Shown here: positions 25,899 to 34,545 of the stretch, in pieces
Numbering within the stretch: position 1 is the first letter of the stretch
Layout: the number at the start of each line of letters is the position of its first letter
Assembly: GCA_963747965.1 (NCBI GenBank)
Contig: CAVVGZ010000007.1
Span: 992,001-1,056,000 of the forward strand
Reading direction: 5' to 3'
DNA: 64,000 nucleotides
DNA from: CAVVGZ01 sp963747965
Lineage (GTDB): Bacteria; Chloroflexota; Anaerolineae; Anaerolineales; Anaerolineaceae
Notes under the pieces: model-generated
Told to the model about the DNA's origin: nothing
The model's input: only the letters and a program-made list of their open reading frames with translations
Databases searched by the model: none
Position numbers and translations under genes: made by a program

Positions 25899-25926
25899 AT
25901 TATAGGGGAAAATGGAATGTTGTCAA
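25899..25926 (-). promoter_or_regulatory. Strong promoter for lysX-homocitrate operon
   Basis: On the minus strand, consensus TTGACA (plus 25921-25926) and consensus TATAAT (plus 25899-25904) are 16 bases apart. Predicted start is near 25892, giving a leader of about 330 bases before lysX. This is the best promoter match in the window. Confidence 0.75.
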
Positions 25927-26097
25927 GTGGCAATTGTAGAATTGTGATGTGAACCACCAGTAAAAATGTCACCATGGACAGATAAAAAGTGACAATCACC
26001 ATCATAGGTATAAAAGAGTGTTCTAATAACACCCATCGATCCCGGGAAGATCACCGCCAGCCAGTCATACCTATCACCCGGGACCGCACCTTAAACA

Positions 26098-26127
26098 ATC
26101 CTCTGCGAACCTTTAACCCCAGAGGAT
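26098..26127 (-). terminator. Inverted repeat after the substrate-binding protein gene
   Basis: ATCCTCTG (26098-26105) and CAGAGGAT (26120-26127) form an 8-bp stem downstream of the minus-strand gene ending at 26252, followed by TGTTT. It is a weak terminator candidate separating that gene from the lysX promoter. The remaining bases of the 692-base gap (25560-26251) hold the leader described separately. Confidence 0.4.
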
Positions 26128-26251
26128 AGAACGATTCCCATTTATTAAATCAACCCCTACCCCATACTTCCAGAACCCAATAAAATCCAGATATAAGGTC
26201 TATGGGTAACGGTTATCCTGGTCTGGTAAATGCAGGGAGCTTCCCGATGTT

Positions 26252-27691
26252 TTACCCCGGTCCGAGTAAGATTAACCTGTCCGGGGATGGCATCCATCCA
26301 GTTGCATTTTTACCAATTCCCCAAATCAACGTTGCATTAAACAGATATATCCATGGTGCATCCTGGTGCAGGATTCGATATGCCTGGCGGTAAATGCTCC
26401 TACGTGCGGAATAATCAACCGTGCGGCGCGCCTGGTCAATCAGGGCATCCACATCGCGATTCGTGTAACCCTGCCACCATGCGCCGTGCAATCCGGAATG
26501 AAATTTATCCACAAAAATCTGGTAGGTACTCAGTGGGCTGGAGTCAAACGCACAGGCATCATCAATCTCTTTGTTGCGCACCATATTTGCATAAGCAGGC
26601 CGGTCTGAGAATACCCGAATTTCAGTATCGATCCCCGCCATTGCGTATTGTGTTTTCATCTCTGCTGCAACCGCACCAGCCTCATCCGGTAAGATGCTGG
26701 GAACATCCAGTACAATCTTCAAACCCTGCCTGTACCCGGCCTCTGCCAGCAGTGCCTTAGCCTTTTCAACATCATAGGCGTAAGGATTGGTATGTGGATC
26801 ATGACCAAGATGCATTTTCGTCAATGGTCCATTTAAGGGGGTGGCGTAACCTTTCATCACCTTTTCAATAATGGCGGTTTTATCCAGGGCATAATTCAAG
26901 GCCTGGCGGACACGCCAGTCCCCAAGGACACCCTTTTGAATATTGCACATGAAAATTGTACATACACTGGATGGGGCGCTAACGGCATCGCCAGTATCCG
27001 TATTCTTAAGCGATTGATAACCCTCAGGCTTGACATCTGCAATGATATCTGCCCTTCCATCCAAAAGACTCTCCAAACGCTCACCTGCTTCGGAAACCGC
27101 TGTCCAGGTTACTTTCTGTACCGGTGGCGTACCACGCCAGTAATCCTTGTTCGATTCCAGAATAATCCTCCCGGATTCCATTCCAGCAAAGCGGTATGGT
27201 CCGGTGCCTACCGGTTCACCGGGAAGCCTACCCAGGGTATTTTTCTGAACAATTGGAAACTTAACCAACAAGTCAAGCAGGTCCGCCAATGGCTGTGCAG
27301 TCTTGATTCTTACCGTACGTCCATCCAGGGCTTGAATGCTTGCATCACCCAGGTAACTCCGGTAAAGAGACTGGGTGCCCAGTTCCCCTCCCATCTGAGG
27401 ATCCAATACCCGCTCTAAAGATGCCAGAACATCACCAGGGGACAGATCGCTGCCATCATGAAATTTAACGGATTCCCGCAAGTTAAATGTCCAGGTGCAT
27501 GCATCCTCATCCAGTGTCCAACTCTCTGCCAGTGCAGGTAAAAAACTGCCTTCAGGCCCATAAGTCACAAGGGATTCGACCAAATTAAGAAGGATGCTCA
27601 AGTTATTCCGGTCATCGCTGTTTACATGCGGATCCCCTAAACGTACTTCTTTTTGGACTACTCGCAATAATTCCACCGGCTTTATTGCCAT
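26252..27691 (-). CDS. ABC substrate-binding protein (SBP_bac_5), no signal peptide
   Basis: 479-residue member of the peptide/nickel-type solute-binding family: LAESWTLDEDACTWTFNLRE near the N-terminus, VKFHDGSDLSPGDVLASLERV, and the terminal DAPWIYLF segment. Unlike normal members it begins directly with the mature-like sequence (AIKPVELLRVV) and has no signal peptide or lipobox. No permease or ATPase gene is adjacent, so it may act in the cytoplasm. The start is ATG 27691 with AGGAG ten bases upstream; an in-frame TTG two codons earlier is possible. It is the third gene after the dehydratase and the DUF6282 protein. Confidence 0.83.
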   Translation of the reverse strand: MAIKPVELLRVVQKEVRLGDPHVNSDDRNNLSILLNLVESLVTYGPEGSFLPALAESWTLDEDACTWTFNLRESVKFHDGSDLSPGDVLASLERVLDPQMGGELGTQSLYRSYLGDASIQALDGRTVRIKTAQPLADLLDLLVKFPIVQKNTLGRLPGEPVGTGPYRFAGMESGRIILESNKDYWRGTPPVQKVTWTAVSEAGERLESLLDGRADIIADVKPEGYQSLKNTDTGDAVSAPSSVCTIFMCNIQKGVLGDWRVRQALNYALDKTAIIEKVMKGYATPLNGPLTKMHLGHDPHTNPYAYDVEKAKALLAEAGYRQGLKIVLDVPSILPDEAGAVAAEMKTQYAMAGIDTEIRVFSDRPAYANMVRNKEIDDACAFDSSPLSTYQIFVDKFHSGLHGAWWQGYTNRDVDALIDQARRTVDYSARRSIYRQAYRILHQDAPWIYLFNATLIWGIGKNATGWMPSPDRLILLGPG

Positions 27692-27776
27692 GATCAACGT
27701 TCTCCTATTATTTTAATTCTCATTACTATTCAAATCCTCACCTGGAAAACCAGGTTATTTAAAATTTTGGATTTTA

Positions 27777-28778
27777 TTATGAGCTGATACCAAGAAGTCT
27801 TTCTGGGTTGGTTTTGACCATCAGGCGGATTTCCTCTGCGGAAATATTTAAATCCAGCATGCAGGCAATAAAAACTCGCATGCATTCCAGTGGGGTTGGC
27901 ATGGAATAACGTCCAGAATCCGTTGATAGGATGCAATTCTCTGCACCAAGTTCACGCACCAGTTCTCCCACCCGGCGGATGCCCCCTTCCGCCTCTTTAT
28001 CCATGGCTTCGTCAATGGACATATACTCTTCCTCAATATAATAATGTGTTCCCGGGATCATTTGCTGTGCCATGTAAGATGCAATGGTGTGCTCCACCAG
28101 CGCACCCTGAGCTATCATGTATTTGAGTTGTGCCACACTGGCAAGTTTTGTAACCGAACTGGAAACAATAACCTTTTGATAACCGTATTTTTTCTTGAGA
28201 TCTACCAGGCGGATGGCTTCTTCCACAGAAACATGCCCGGTATCCAAATAAACATGGGGATGGTCTGCCACAAGCTTGAGAATTTCGTCCAATTCCACCC
28301 CCGGATCTTCATTTACCGGAATGCGGATAGCTCTACCCAATTCTTCGCTCTTAAATTTGGGGTAAATATCCTGTATCAAGCGGTATTTGCCATCGATAAC
28401 CCTGCCCTCCCGGGAAGCCTGAAAATAGGCGGAATGTGTCCCAAACTGGATATATTTGGCGCCATCGCCATAATATAACGCTGTCTTCACCGAGCGCGGG
28501 TTCATGCCGCCATACACGGTATTGAGGATTAATCCGCCATAGACATGAAAATCCGGTACGTGTTCATTTACCAACCAGGCAATGCCATTGCTCATTTCGG
28601 AAACATCCAGATAGACCAGGGCTTGCATCCCGGCGTCCCTTGCCTGGATGGCTACCCGGATCGGATCAAGGCGGCGCGGGCTGGTCATCAAGTGTGGACC
28701 AGGATGTACATGGATATCGATTGCCCCAATCAGTAATTCTTCGGATAACACATTGGTTCTTTGAGGTTTAAGATTCAT
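27777..28778 (-). CDS. DUF6282-type metal-dependent hydrolase
   Basis: 333-residue amidohydrolase-like protein. AIDIHVHPGPHL near residue 20 gives the HxH metal pair. HVYLDTGHVS and LSTDSGRY further on supply candidate histidine and aspartate ligands. The C-terminal MVKTNPERLLGI is like that of TIM-barrel hydrolases. Substrate unknown. Its ATG overlaps the dehydratase stop by four bases, so the two enzymes are co-expressed and may act on the same compound. Confidence 0.72.
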   Translation of the reverse strand: MNLKPQRTNVLSEELLIGAIDIHVHPGPHLMTSPRRLDPIRVAIQARDAGMQALVYLDVSEMSNGIAWLVNEHVPDFHVYGGLILNTVYGGMNPRSVKTALYYGDGAKYIQFGTHSAYFQASREGRVIDGKYRLIQDIYPKFKSEELGRAIRIPVNEDPGVELDEILKLVADHPHVYLDTGHVSVEEAIRLVDLKKKYGYQKVIVSSSVTKLASVAQLKYMIAQGALVEHTIASYMAQQMIPGTHYYIEEEYMSIDEAMDKEAEGGIRRVGELVRELGAENCILSTDSGRYSMPTPLECMRVFIACMLDLNISAEEIRLMVKTNPERLLGISS

Positions 28779-29791
28779 TGGTATTCTCCTTGCGTCAGTG
28801 GGTTTATTGGGTTGGTCATTAATTTATTGAACTGGTCGGCATTGATATTTCTTCCGGTAAGTACAACGACTACTTTTTTGTCCTTAAGTTCCAGTCTGCC
28901 GGACAACAAAGCTGCAATTCCTACTGCTGCCGATCCTTCCACCATGATTTGATCGTCTTTCTGCAAAATCTGCATGGCGTAGATGATCTCGGGCTCAGAC
29001 ATTACCTGGATACTTTCAACAAGAGGATATGTGATATCAAATGTTAAGGGCGTTAAGGTTCCCATCAGGCCGTCCGCAACCGAGGGTTTAATAGCCACCG
29101 TCTCATGGCAAAATCCATCCTTGAAGGAGAGATACGCGCCTGGGGCTGCAGCCGCCTCGACACCAAACAGTCGCACCTGGGGAGCCAGAGCCTTGATTGA
29201 CGTGGCAATACCGGCCATTAAGCCCCCCCCTCCAACCGGTACAATCACGGCGTCCACATCGGGTAATCCCTCCATGATTTCAAGACCAATGGTACCCTGC
29301 CCGGCGATGACCAGCGGATCGCCGTGCGAGTGAACGTATGTGCCTCCATTTGTTTCCAGGTAGGAAAGAGCCCCATCAAGTGCTTCCATATAATCCTTTC
29401 CATGGAAAACAGTCTCTGCACCCAAATTGGAGATCTTGCTCACTTTAGCCGGCTCGGCATTGGTAGGAAGAAATACTTTCGTTGGCGGATTACCGAATAA
29501 AGAGGCGGCATAAGCCAGAGCAGTCCCATGATTTCCGCTGGAACAGGTCAACAAACCATTCTGGCGTTGTTCCTCGGAGAGCTGCGATACTTTATAAATT
29601 GCACCCCGCACTTTAAAACAACCCTGGATTTGCCAGCATTCCATCTTTAGATAAACCTGGCAGCCCGTCCGTCTACTCAAATTGGGTGAGTAAAGGATTG
29701 GAGTATGGAAAATATACGGCTTTAAGAATTTTTTTGCTTTCCAGATATCAGGAGGATTAAAATCAGGGAACTTCAAACTATTAGAAACCAT
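28775..29791 (-). CDS. Threonine/serine dehydratase-like PLP enzyme
   Basis: Fold-type II PLP enzyme of 338 residues. The Schiff-base lysine is K60 in GCFKVRGA, SSGNHGTALAYAA binds substrate, and the glycine loop PVGGGGLMAG binds the cofactor phosphate. It has no C-terminal ACT domain, so it is a catabolic-type dehydratase rather than an isoleucine-feedback IlvA. Ammonia-releasing deamination of Thr, Ser or a related beta-hydroxy amino acid is likely. First gene of a three-gene minus-strand unit. Confidence 0.86.
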   Translation of the reverse strand: MVSNSLKFPDFNPPDIWKAKKFLKPYIFHTPILYSPNLSRRTGCQVYLKMECWQIQGCFKVRGAIYKVSQLSEEQRQNGLLTCSSGNHGTALAYAASLFGNPPTKVFLPTNAEPAKVSKISNLGAETVFHGKDYMEALDGALSYLETNGGTYVHSHGDPLVIAGQGTIGLEIMEGLPDVDAVIVPVGGGGLMAGIATSIKALAPQVRLFGVEAAAAPGAYLSFKDGFCHETVAIKPSVADGLMGTLTPLTFDITYPLVESIQVMSEPEIIYAMQILQKDDQIMVEGSAAVGIAALLSGRLELKDKKVVVVLTGRNINADQFNKLMTNPINPLTQGEYQ

Positions 29792-29828
29792 GCAAAGGAA
29801 CTCCAGGGAAAAGGGATTTGGGCTTGAC

Positions 29829-29843
29829 TGTATAAATTATACA
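29829..29843 (-). promoter_or_regulatory. Palindromic operator overlapping a -10 element
   Basis: TGTATAAATTATACA is a perfect 7-1-7 palindrome 38 bases upstream of the dehydratase start. Read on the minus strand it contains TATAAT, a consensus -10. Its form resembles a GntR-type operator, but no regulator gene lies next to it. Confidence 0.45.
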
Positions 29844-30010
29844 TCCTACACGAGGAACAAAGAGAAGTATTCTGGAAGCGTGATAAAATTCCGTGTGGAA
29901 AAATCCTGTGAATTATCTTACTGGGATTGAAGACTGATTTTCTACAGATATTGGAGAGGATTTCTCCCCACATCGATAATTCGATAGATGCAGCAGTTAT
30001 CAAGTGCATA

Positions 30011-30039
30011 TTGACAGCATATTTTGGTTTTTGATTAAA
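30011..30039 (+). promoter_or_regulatory. Promoter-like sequence for the aminotransferase
   Basis: TTGACA (30011-30016) is followed after 17 bases by ATTAAA (30034-30039), upstream of the ATG at 30111. The -35 is consensus and the -10 is poor. Together with the palindrome at 29829-29843 this makes the 319-base divergent region (29792-30110) a two-way control region. Confidence 0.4.
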
Positions 30040-30110
30040 ATTGATGAAGATAATCCAAGAGGAAATCTCCTCAAATATAAAATTTGTATGTATCCAGACT
30101 GGGAGGAAAT

Positions 30111-31247
30111 ATGTCGCAATTTAGTGGCAAGACAATTGATTATCCTGAGTTAAATCCGCCCGTCAGGCTCCTGCTCGGTCCTGGGCCCAGCGCGGTACAT
30201 CCCAAGGTCTTACGTGCATTAAACACACCGCTCCTGGGATATCTTGATCCAGCATTTTTTCAACTTCTCGATCATATAAAATCCCTGCTCCAATATGTCT
30301 TTGAGACCAAAAATCCGATAACGCTGGCGATATCAGGTACCGGCAGTGCTGCTATGGAAGCATCTTTGGCAAATATTATTGAGGAAGGAGACCCTGTTCT
30401 CGTTTGTGTGAATGGATTTTTTGGATTACGTTTAGCTGAGATGGCCCGTCGTTATGGGGCCAGGCTCTCCGTCATAAACAAGGGCTGGGGAGAGATTTTT
30501 ACTCCAGCTGAAATCAGACAGGCTTTACAGGAAAACCCTGCCAGGGTAGTCGCAATCGTCCAGGCGGAGACTTCTACCGGTGTCCTCCAGCCAATCGAAG
30601 AAATTGCCCGGGTCGTCCACCAGAACAACGCCCTGCTGTTAGTGGATGCCGTTACTTCCCTGGGGGGAATCCCGGTTGGTGTGGATAAAACCGGGTTAGA
30701 CCTTTGCTACAGCGGTTCCCAAAAATGCCTTGGCTGTCCACCCGGGTTGGGACCGCTCACCATCAGCCCGCAGATTGAGGAAATCATCCGCAAGCGCAGG
30801 AAACCTGTCACCAGCTGGTATCTCGATCTGTCTTTGATACAAAAATATTGGGGACCAGAAAGAATTTATCACCACACACCCCCCGCTTCCCTGCTTTATG
30901 GTTTGTATGAAGGCCTTAAATTGGTAAAAGAGGAGGGACTTGAGACACGCTGGCAGCGCCACAAAAATAATGCCCTGTTGTTGTGGCAGGGATTGTCGGA
31001 TCTTGGGCTGGAATGTCTTGTTCCGGAGGCTTACCGTCTCCCAACACTGACCACGGTAAAGATCCCGGAAGGGGTAGAAGACCTTGTTATCCGAAAAAGG
31101 CTGCTGGATGAATACAATATCGAAATTGCCGGTGGATTGGGTGAATTAAAAGGCAGGATCTGGCGGATTGGATTAATGGGCTACTCTTCACAGCCCGAAA
31201 ATGTCCTCCTGCTCCTCAGTGCATTGAAGAAACTATTGAATAAGTAA
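30111..31247 (+). CDS. Class V aminotransferase (alanine/serine-glyoxylate type)
   Basis: 378-residue PLP enzyme like serine-pyruvate and alanine-glyoxylate aminotransferases: LLGPGPSAVHPKVL at the N-terminus, SGTGSAAMEA, VDAVTSLGG, and PLP lysine K205 in YSGSQKCLGCPPGL. ATG 30111 follows GGGAGG. A longer in-frame form starting at 30084 includes that ribosome site and is unlikely. It is divergent from the dehydratase unit, and both concern small amino acids. Confidence 0.9.
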   Translation: MSQFSGKTIDYPELNPPVRLLLGPGPSAVHPKVLRALNTPLLGYLDPAFFQLLDHIKSLLQYVFETKNPITLAISGTGSAAMEASLANIIEEGDPVLVCVNGFFGLRLAEMARRYGARLSVINKGWGEIFTPAEIRQALQENPARVVAIVQAETSTGVLQPIEEIARVVHQNNALLLVDAVTSLGGIPVGVDKTGLDLCYSGSQKCLGCPPGLGPLTISPQIEEIIRKRRKPVTSWYLDLSLIQKYWGPERIYHHTPPASLLYGLYEGLKLVKEEGLETRWQRHKNNALLLWQGLSDLGLECLVPEAYRLPTLTTVKIPEGVEDLVIRKRLLDEYNIEIAGGLGELKGRIWRIGLMGYSSQPENVLLLLSALKKLLNK

Positions 31248-31289
31248 AATCAAATACCGTAATGAACCTCTGGATTGATTAATCACCAG

Positions 31290-31347
31290 TCCGGATGGCG
31301 GTTACTGCCCCGCTAAGACACAAAGGGCAGCCTTGTAACCATCCGGA
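31290..31347. repeat. Imperfect inverted repeat between convergent genes
   Basis: TCCGGATGG...GTTACTGCCC and GGGCA...GTAACCATCCGGA form a long interrupted stem spanning 58 bases in the gap between the aminotransferase and uspA genes, which converge. It can fold on either strand and may be a bidirectional 3'-end structure. No T-run follows. Confidence 0.5.
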
Positions 31348-31432
31348 AATCGGCAAACCCAGGGAGAACCAATCTGCCTTACCTCATGGATAACGTCTCC
31401 GGGTATACCGTTTTCAGGAAATGAATACTTAA

Positions 31433-31876
31433 TTAATCATCTGCACGGATCATTAATACGGGCCGGTTTGCCCTGTTCAAGACCCCGGATGCAACACTGC
31501 CATAAAAAAACCGCGTCAGAGCACTGCGACCATGGCTTGCCATACCAATCAGATCCACATTTTCCTGTTCTGCAATGGTAATGATACCATTTACCGAGGA
31601 ACCCTGTTCCACAATGATCTCAGAATCTATCCCTTTTTCACGAAATTTGCCCTGCACAACCGTCAAATAATTTTCTGCCTCCTGGCGCATTTCTTCCAGA
31701 AGTTCCCGATAGATCATGGCGGGATATCCATGGACAGAAGCGTCTAAAAATTCGGGGTGGATAATCTGCAGGAAGTAGATTTTAGATTTGAATGCGTGAG
31801 CTAATTCCTCTACGTAAACCAAAATCCGTTCGGCTCGTGGGGATCCATCCAGTGGGACTAAAATTTTCTCGTACAT
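31433..31876 (-). CDS. Universal stress protein A family
   Basis: 147-residue UspA domain protein. The N-terminal KILVPLDGSPRAERIL and the C-terminal IGMASHGRSALTRFFYGSVASGVL with the ATP-binding G-x2-G-x9-G-S/T pattern are visible. Single-domain Usp proteins bind ATP and help survival in stress; targets are unknown. GGAGGTGAC lies directly before the ATG. Confidence 0.9.
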   Translation of the reverse strand: MYEKILVPLDGSPRAERILVYVEELAHAFKSKIYFLQIIHPEFLDASVHGYPAMIYRELLEEMRQEAENYLTVVQGKFREKGIDSEIIVEQGSSVNGIITIAEQENVDLIGMASHGRSALTRFFYGSVASGVLNRANRPVLMIRADD

Positions 31877-32207
31877 GTCACCTCCAACATATTATAAGAA
31901 AGTGGCTTTTCCATATTATAGCCTTATCGATCGAAGCATGCCGGAAACGATTAGTTGCCCTCGTGTGTTAAAATCCCTATAAGGGATATATTCCCTTCCA
32001 TTACCAAATACCCATAAATTAATAGTTGGTCATCTTACCCATCAGTTTTATAGGGGGATTATTAATACATTGGCTGGACAATAAGAAAATGCCGTAAAAA
32101 TTGCAGAAAGGATATTGTGATTAAGATTAGAAAGTGGCAAAAAATAGGGCTATCTCAAGAGACAAACGGTTATATGGATTTACTCCATCCATTTTTGGTT
32201 GTGATAC
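31877..32207. other. Intergenic region, nothing recognised
   Basis: 331 bases between the minus-strand uspA and the end of the HDAC-like gene. It is AT-rich and has no ORF of note. It contains TATAAT-like sequences near 31895 and 31917 (minus strand), but no well-spaced -35 partner was found. Confidence 0.35.
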
Positions 32208-33170
32208 TTAGACGGATTTCCAATATGTTTTCAGCAGCCGGCGCAGCTGCCCAAAATTATCTTCAAAAAAATCCTGTGTTTTTTCACTTGAGGTAGTTGG
32301 CTGTTCCGAAAAGGGGATGGCTTCCTTTTGAATTCCGGCGATGAAATTGAGCACGCCTTTGTAAAGAATTTCCGGCTGGTACCCGCCCTCGAGGGAGGCA
32401 AACACGGCCGGAAAATGGCTGCCGATTATTACCCCTATGCGGTAATAGAGATTCAGGCTTAAACGCAGGTGAAGGAGAGGATCACTCCAATGCCCATCAA
32501 ACCCCGCCGAAATTGCCACGACGTCTGGATTAAATTCCAGGGCTGCCGGAAGCAATCTTTCCAATGCCCTTAAATAGATATCATCCCCGGTACCGGGTGG
32601 TAAGGGGACATTGATGGTATACCCTCTCCCCTCCCCGCTGCCAATTTGATCAACGGTGCCTTCCCAGGGGAATCCCGGAAATTGGTGGAGCGAAAGGAAT
32701 AAGACCTGGTTTGAATCGTAAAAAAGATTGGCGGTTCCATCCCCGTAATGCCCGTCAAAATCCAGGATGAAGACCCGTTTACCCTGGTTTACCAGGTGCT
32801 TACAGGCGATGGCAATATTATTGAAGATGCAAAAACCGCTCGCCCGGGCGATAAAGGCATGATGCCCCGGGGGTCTTACCAGGGCAAAGCTGTTTGTCTC
32901 GGCAGCCAGGATAGTGGCACCCACTGCGGCTTTAGCGGCTGTAAAAGAACCTTTCGAGCAGGTTGTATCCAGGTCCAGGAGCCCTCCCGATTGGCTGAGG
33001 TCTTTTATGCGCTCGATATAACCGGGTAAATGCACCAGCCCGAGGTAGGCTTCCCCATCCGGGATTTCCATTGGCGGAAGATCCTTAAAAAAAGAAAACC
33101 GCCTGGGATTCTCCGGATGATGCGCTCCCGGTTCATGCTGCAGGACAAGCGGACTATAGATAATCTGCAT
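32208..33170 (-). CDS. Histone deacetylase-family (acetylpolyamine/acetoin-type) hydrolase
   Basis: 320-residue zinc deacetylase fold of the bacterial HDAC superfamily. Visible are HHPENPRR at 17-24, the catalytic histidine pair in RPPGHHA (103-104), zinc ligands D139 and H141 in ILDFDGHYGDG and a third aspartate in SAGFDGHWSDPL, and EGGY near the end. It probably removes acetyl groups from polyamines or other amines; the protein-deacetylase role is less likely. It lies 56 bases downstream of the phosphotriesterase-like gene and may be co-transcribed. Confidence 0.88.
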   Translation of the reverse strand: MQIIYSPLVLQHEPGAHHPENPRRFSFFKDLPPMEIPDGEAYLGLVHLPGYIERIKDLSQSGGLLDLDTTCSKGSFTAAKAAVGATILAAETNSFALVRPPGHHAFIARASGFCIFNNIAIACKHLVNQGKRVFILDFDGHYGDGTANLFYDSNQVLFLSLHQFPGFPWEGTVDQIGSGEGRGYTINVPLPPGTGDDIYLRALERLLPAALEFNPDVVAISAGFDGHWSDPLLHLRLSLNLYYRIGVIIGSHFPAVFASLEGGYQPEILYKGVLNFIAGIQKEAIPFSEQPTTSSEKTQDFFEDNFGQLRRLLKTYWKSV

Positions 33171-33226
33171 CGTATTATTTATTTCATGAAATTAAGAATA
33201 TAGCATTCTGTTATTCAATATTTGGT

Positions 33227-34300
33227 TCAGCCGGCCGTACTATCCGTATAGGTAAATAATCGCCTCGGATTATCAACCAGCATGATGCGGATCTGTTCAT
33301 CGGTAACTCCCGCATTTTTTAGCATCGGGACGAATTTTTTGAGAATATGCCCGTAGCCCCTGCCGCCGTAATGTTTGAGGCAGATTTTGATAAAGATGTC
33401 ATGGGAAAGCATGAGCTGCCCGACATAACCGGCATCAATCAAACGCTTGATGTGGAAGGCATTTTCTTCATCCTCCGGCTGCCCGGTTCCAATACTGGGA
33501 TAATATAAATCAGAGCCGATCAGGTCATATTCTATAAACACACCCCGTTCGAGTACGCTGACCTGGTAATCCAGGTCCTTTCCGCTGGCACACATGTGGT
33601 CAATGATCGTGTGGCGCAAATCCCCGCCTTCCTCCAGGATAATATCCACCACCCGGTTTGCCATACGGTAGAAACTGGGCTGGTGGATGGTTAAGGGCAC
33701 CTTGGTCTGGTTGGAAGCCTGCACGCCTGCCCTCAAGCATTTGATTTCCTCCGCAGTAAAATCCCAGCTCACCCCCACCTCACCGATAATGCCGGCGCGA
33801 ATACCTGTTCCATTGACCCCAATGGTGATATCCTCTACCATCTGGTCCACCAGCTGGGGGATGCTCATGTGCTTTACTTCCGGCGGGTGGGCAGTCTCAT
33901 AATAGTAACCCGTGCCCATGATGATGTTCACGCCGCTGCCCTCGCTGACCCTTTTTAGCTTTTCCGGGAATGGGCCGATGCCCCGGCAGGATACATCCAC
34001 AACCGTACCCCCGCCCAGATCCTTGAAGATTGCCAGTTCCTCAATGGCAATCCCTTCATCCAGCATAAATACATTGTCCTTGCTGGCGTAAGGATTAACC
34101 CGCAGTTCCTGGTATAGGGATATATCCACCGGAACATCTCTCAGATGGCGGGCGGATTCATCCGGTTCGCTAAACCACACCGGGCCGTCCACCATGATGT
34201 GTTCATGGACAAGGGTGATGCCCATCAGGTCCACGGGAATAGGTCCGGTGACCGTCATCACGGTATCAATTGGGGATGATGGATTTTGCTTGTTCATCAT
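33227..34300 (-). CDS. Phosphotriesterase-family metal hydrolase (PHP-like)
   Basis: 357-residue TIM-barrel hydrolase of the phosphotriesterase family. It has HEHI (H32, H34), histidines in LTIHQPSF and IIDHMCAS, and aspartate in LSHDI. The bridging carboxylated lysine of true phosphotriesterases appears replaced by glutamate (IIGEVGVS), as in the E. coli PHP protein. A lactonase or unknown esterase role is thus more likely than organophosphate hydrolysis. Two methionines in tandem start the frame. Confidence 0.85.
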   Translation of the reverse strand: MMNKQNPSSPIDTVMTVTGPIPVDLMGITLVHEHIMVDGPVWFSEPDESARHLRDVPVDISLYQELRVNPYASKDNVFMLDEGIAIEELAIFKDLGGGTVVDVSCRGIGPFPEKLKRVSEGSGVNIIMGTGYYYETAHPPEVKHMSIPQLVDQMVEDITIGVNGTGIRAGIIGEVGVSWDFTAEEIKCLRAGVQASNQTKVPLTIHQPSFYRMANRVVDIILEEGGDLRHTIIDHMCASGKDLDYQVSVLERGVFIEYDLIGSDLYYPSIGTGQPEDEENAFHIKRLIDAGYVGQLMLSHDIFIKICLKHYGGRGYGHILKKFVPMLKNAGVTDEQIRIMLVDNPRRLFTYTDSTAG

Positions 34301-34545
34301 TAATCCTTAATCTATAACTTAAACCAATTGGGCTGCATCAAACCAAACCATAAAAAATGCTTCCCCTATTATATACTGTGACTGGTCATATGGAGGAGAA
34401 AATCATTTTTGGGGGGATTTTCTTTAGGATTGTCTTTGAAATCCCTGGGGTTTGATATTACCTAATTTTTCTATATATCGGGTGAAGTTCTTAAGAAAAA
34501 TGACAAATATATATCTTCACAAATTATGGCTAATGGAAGCGCCAA

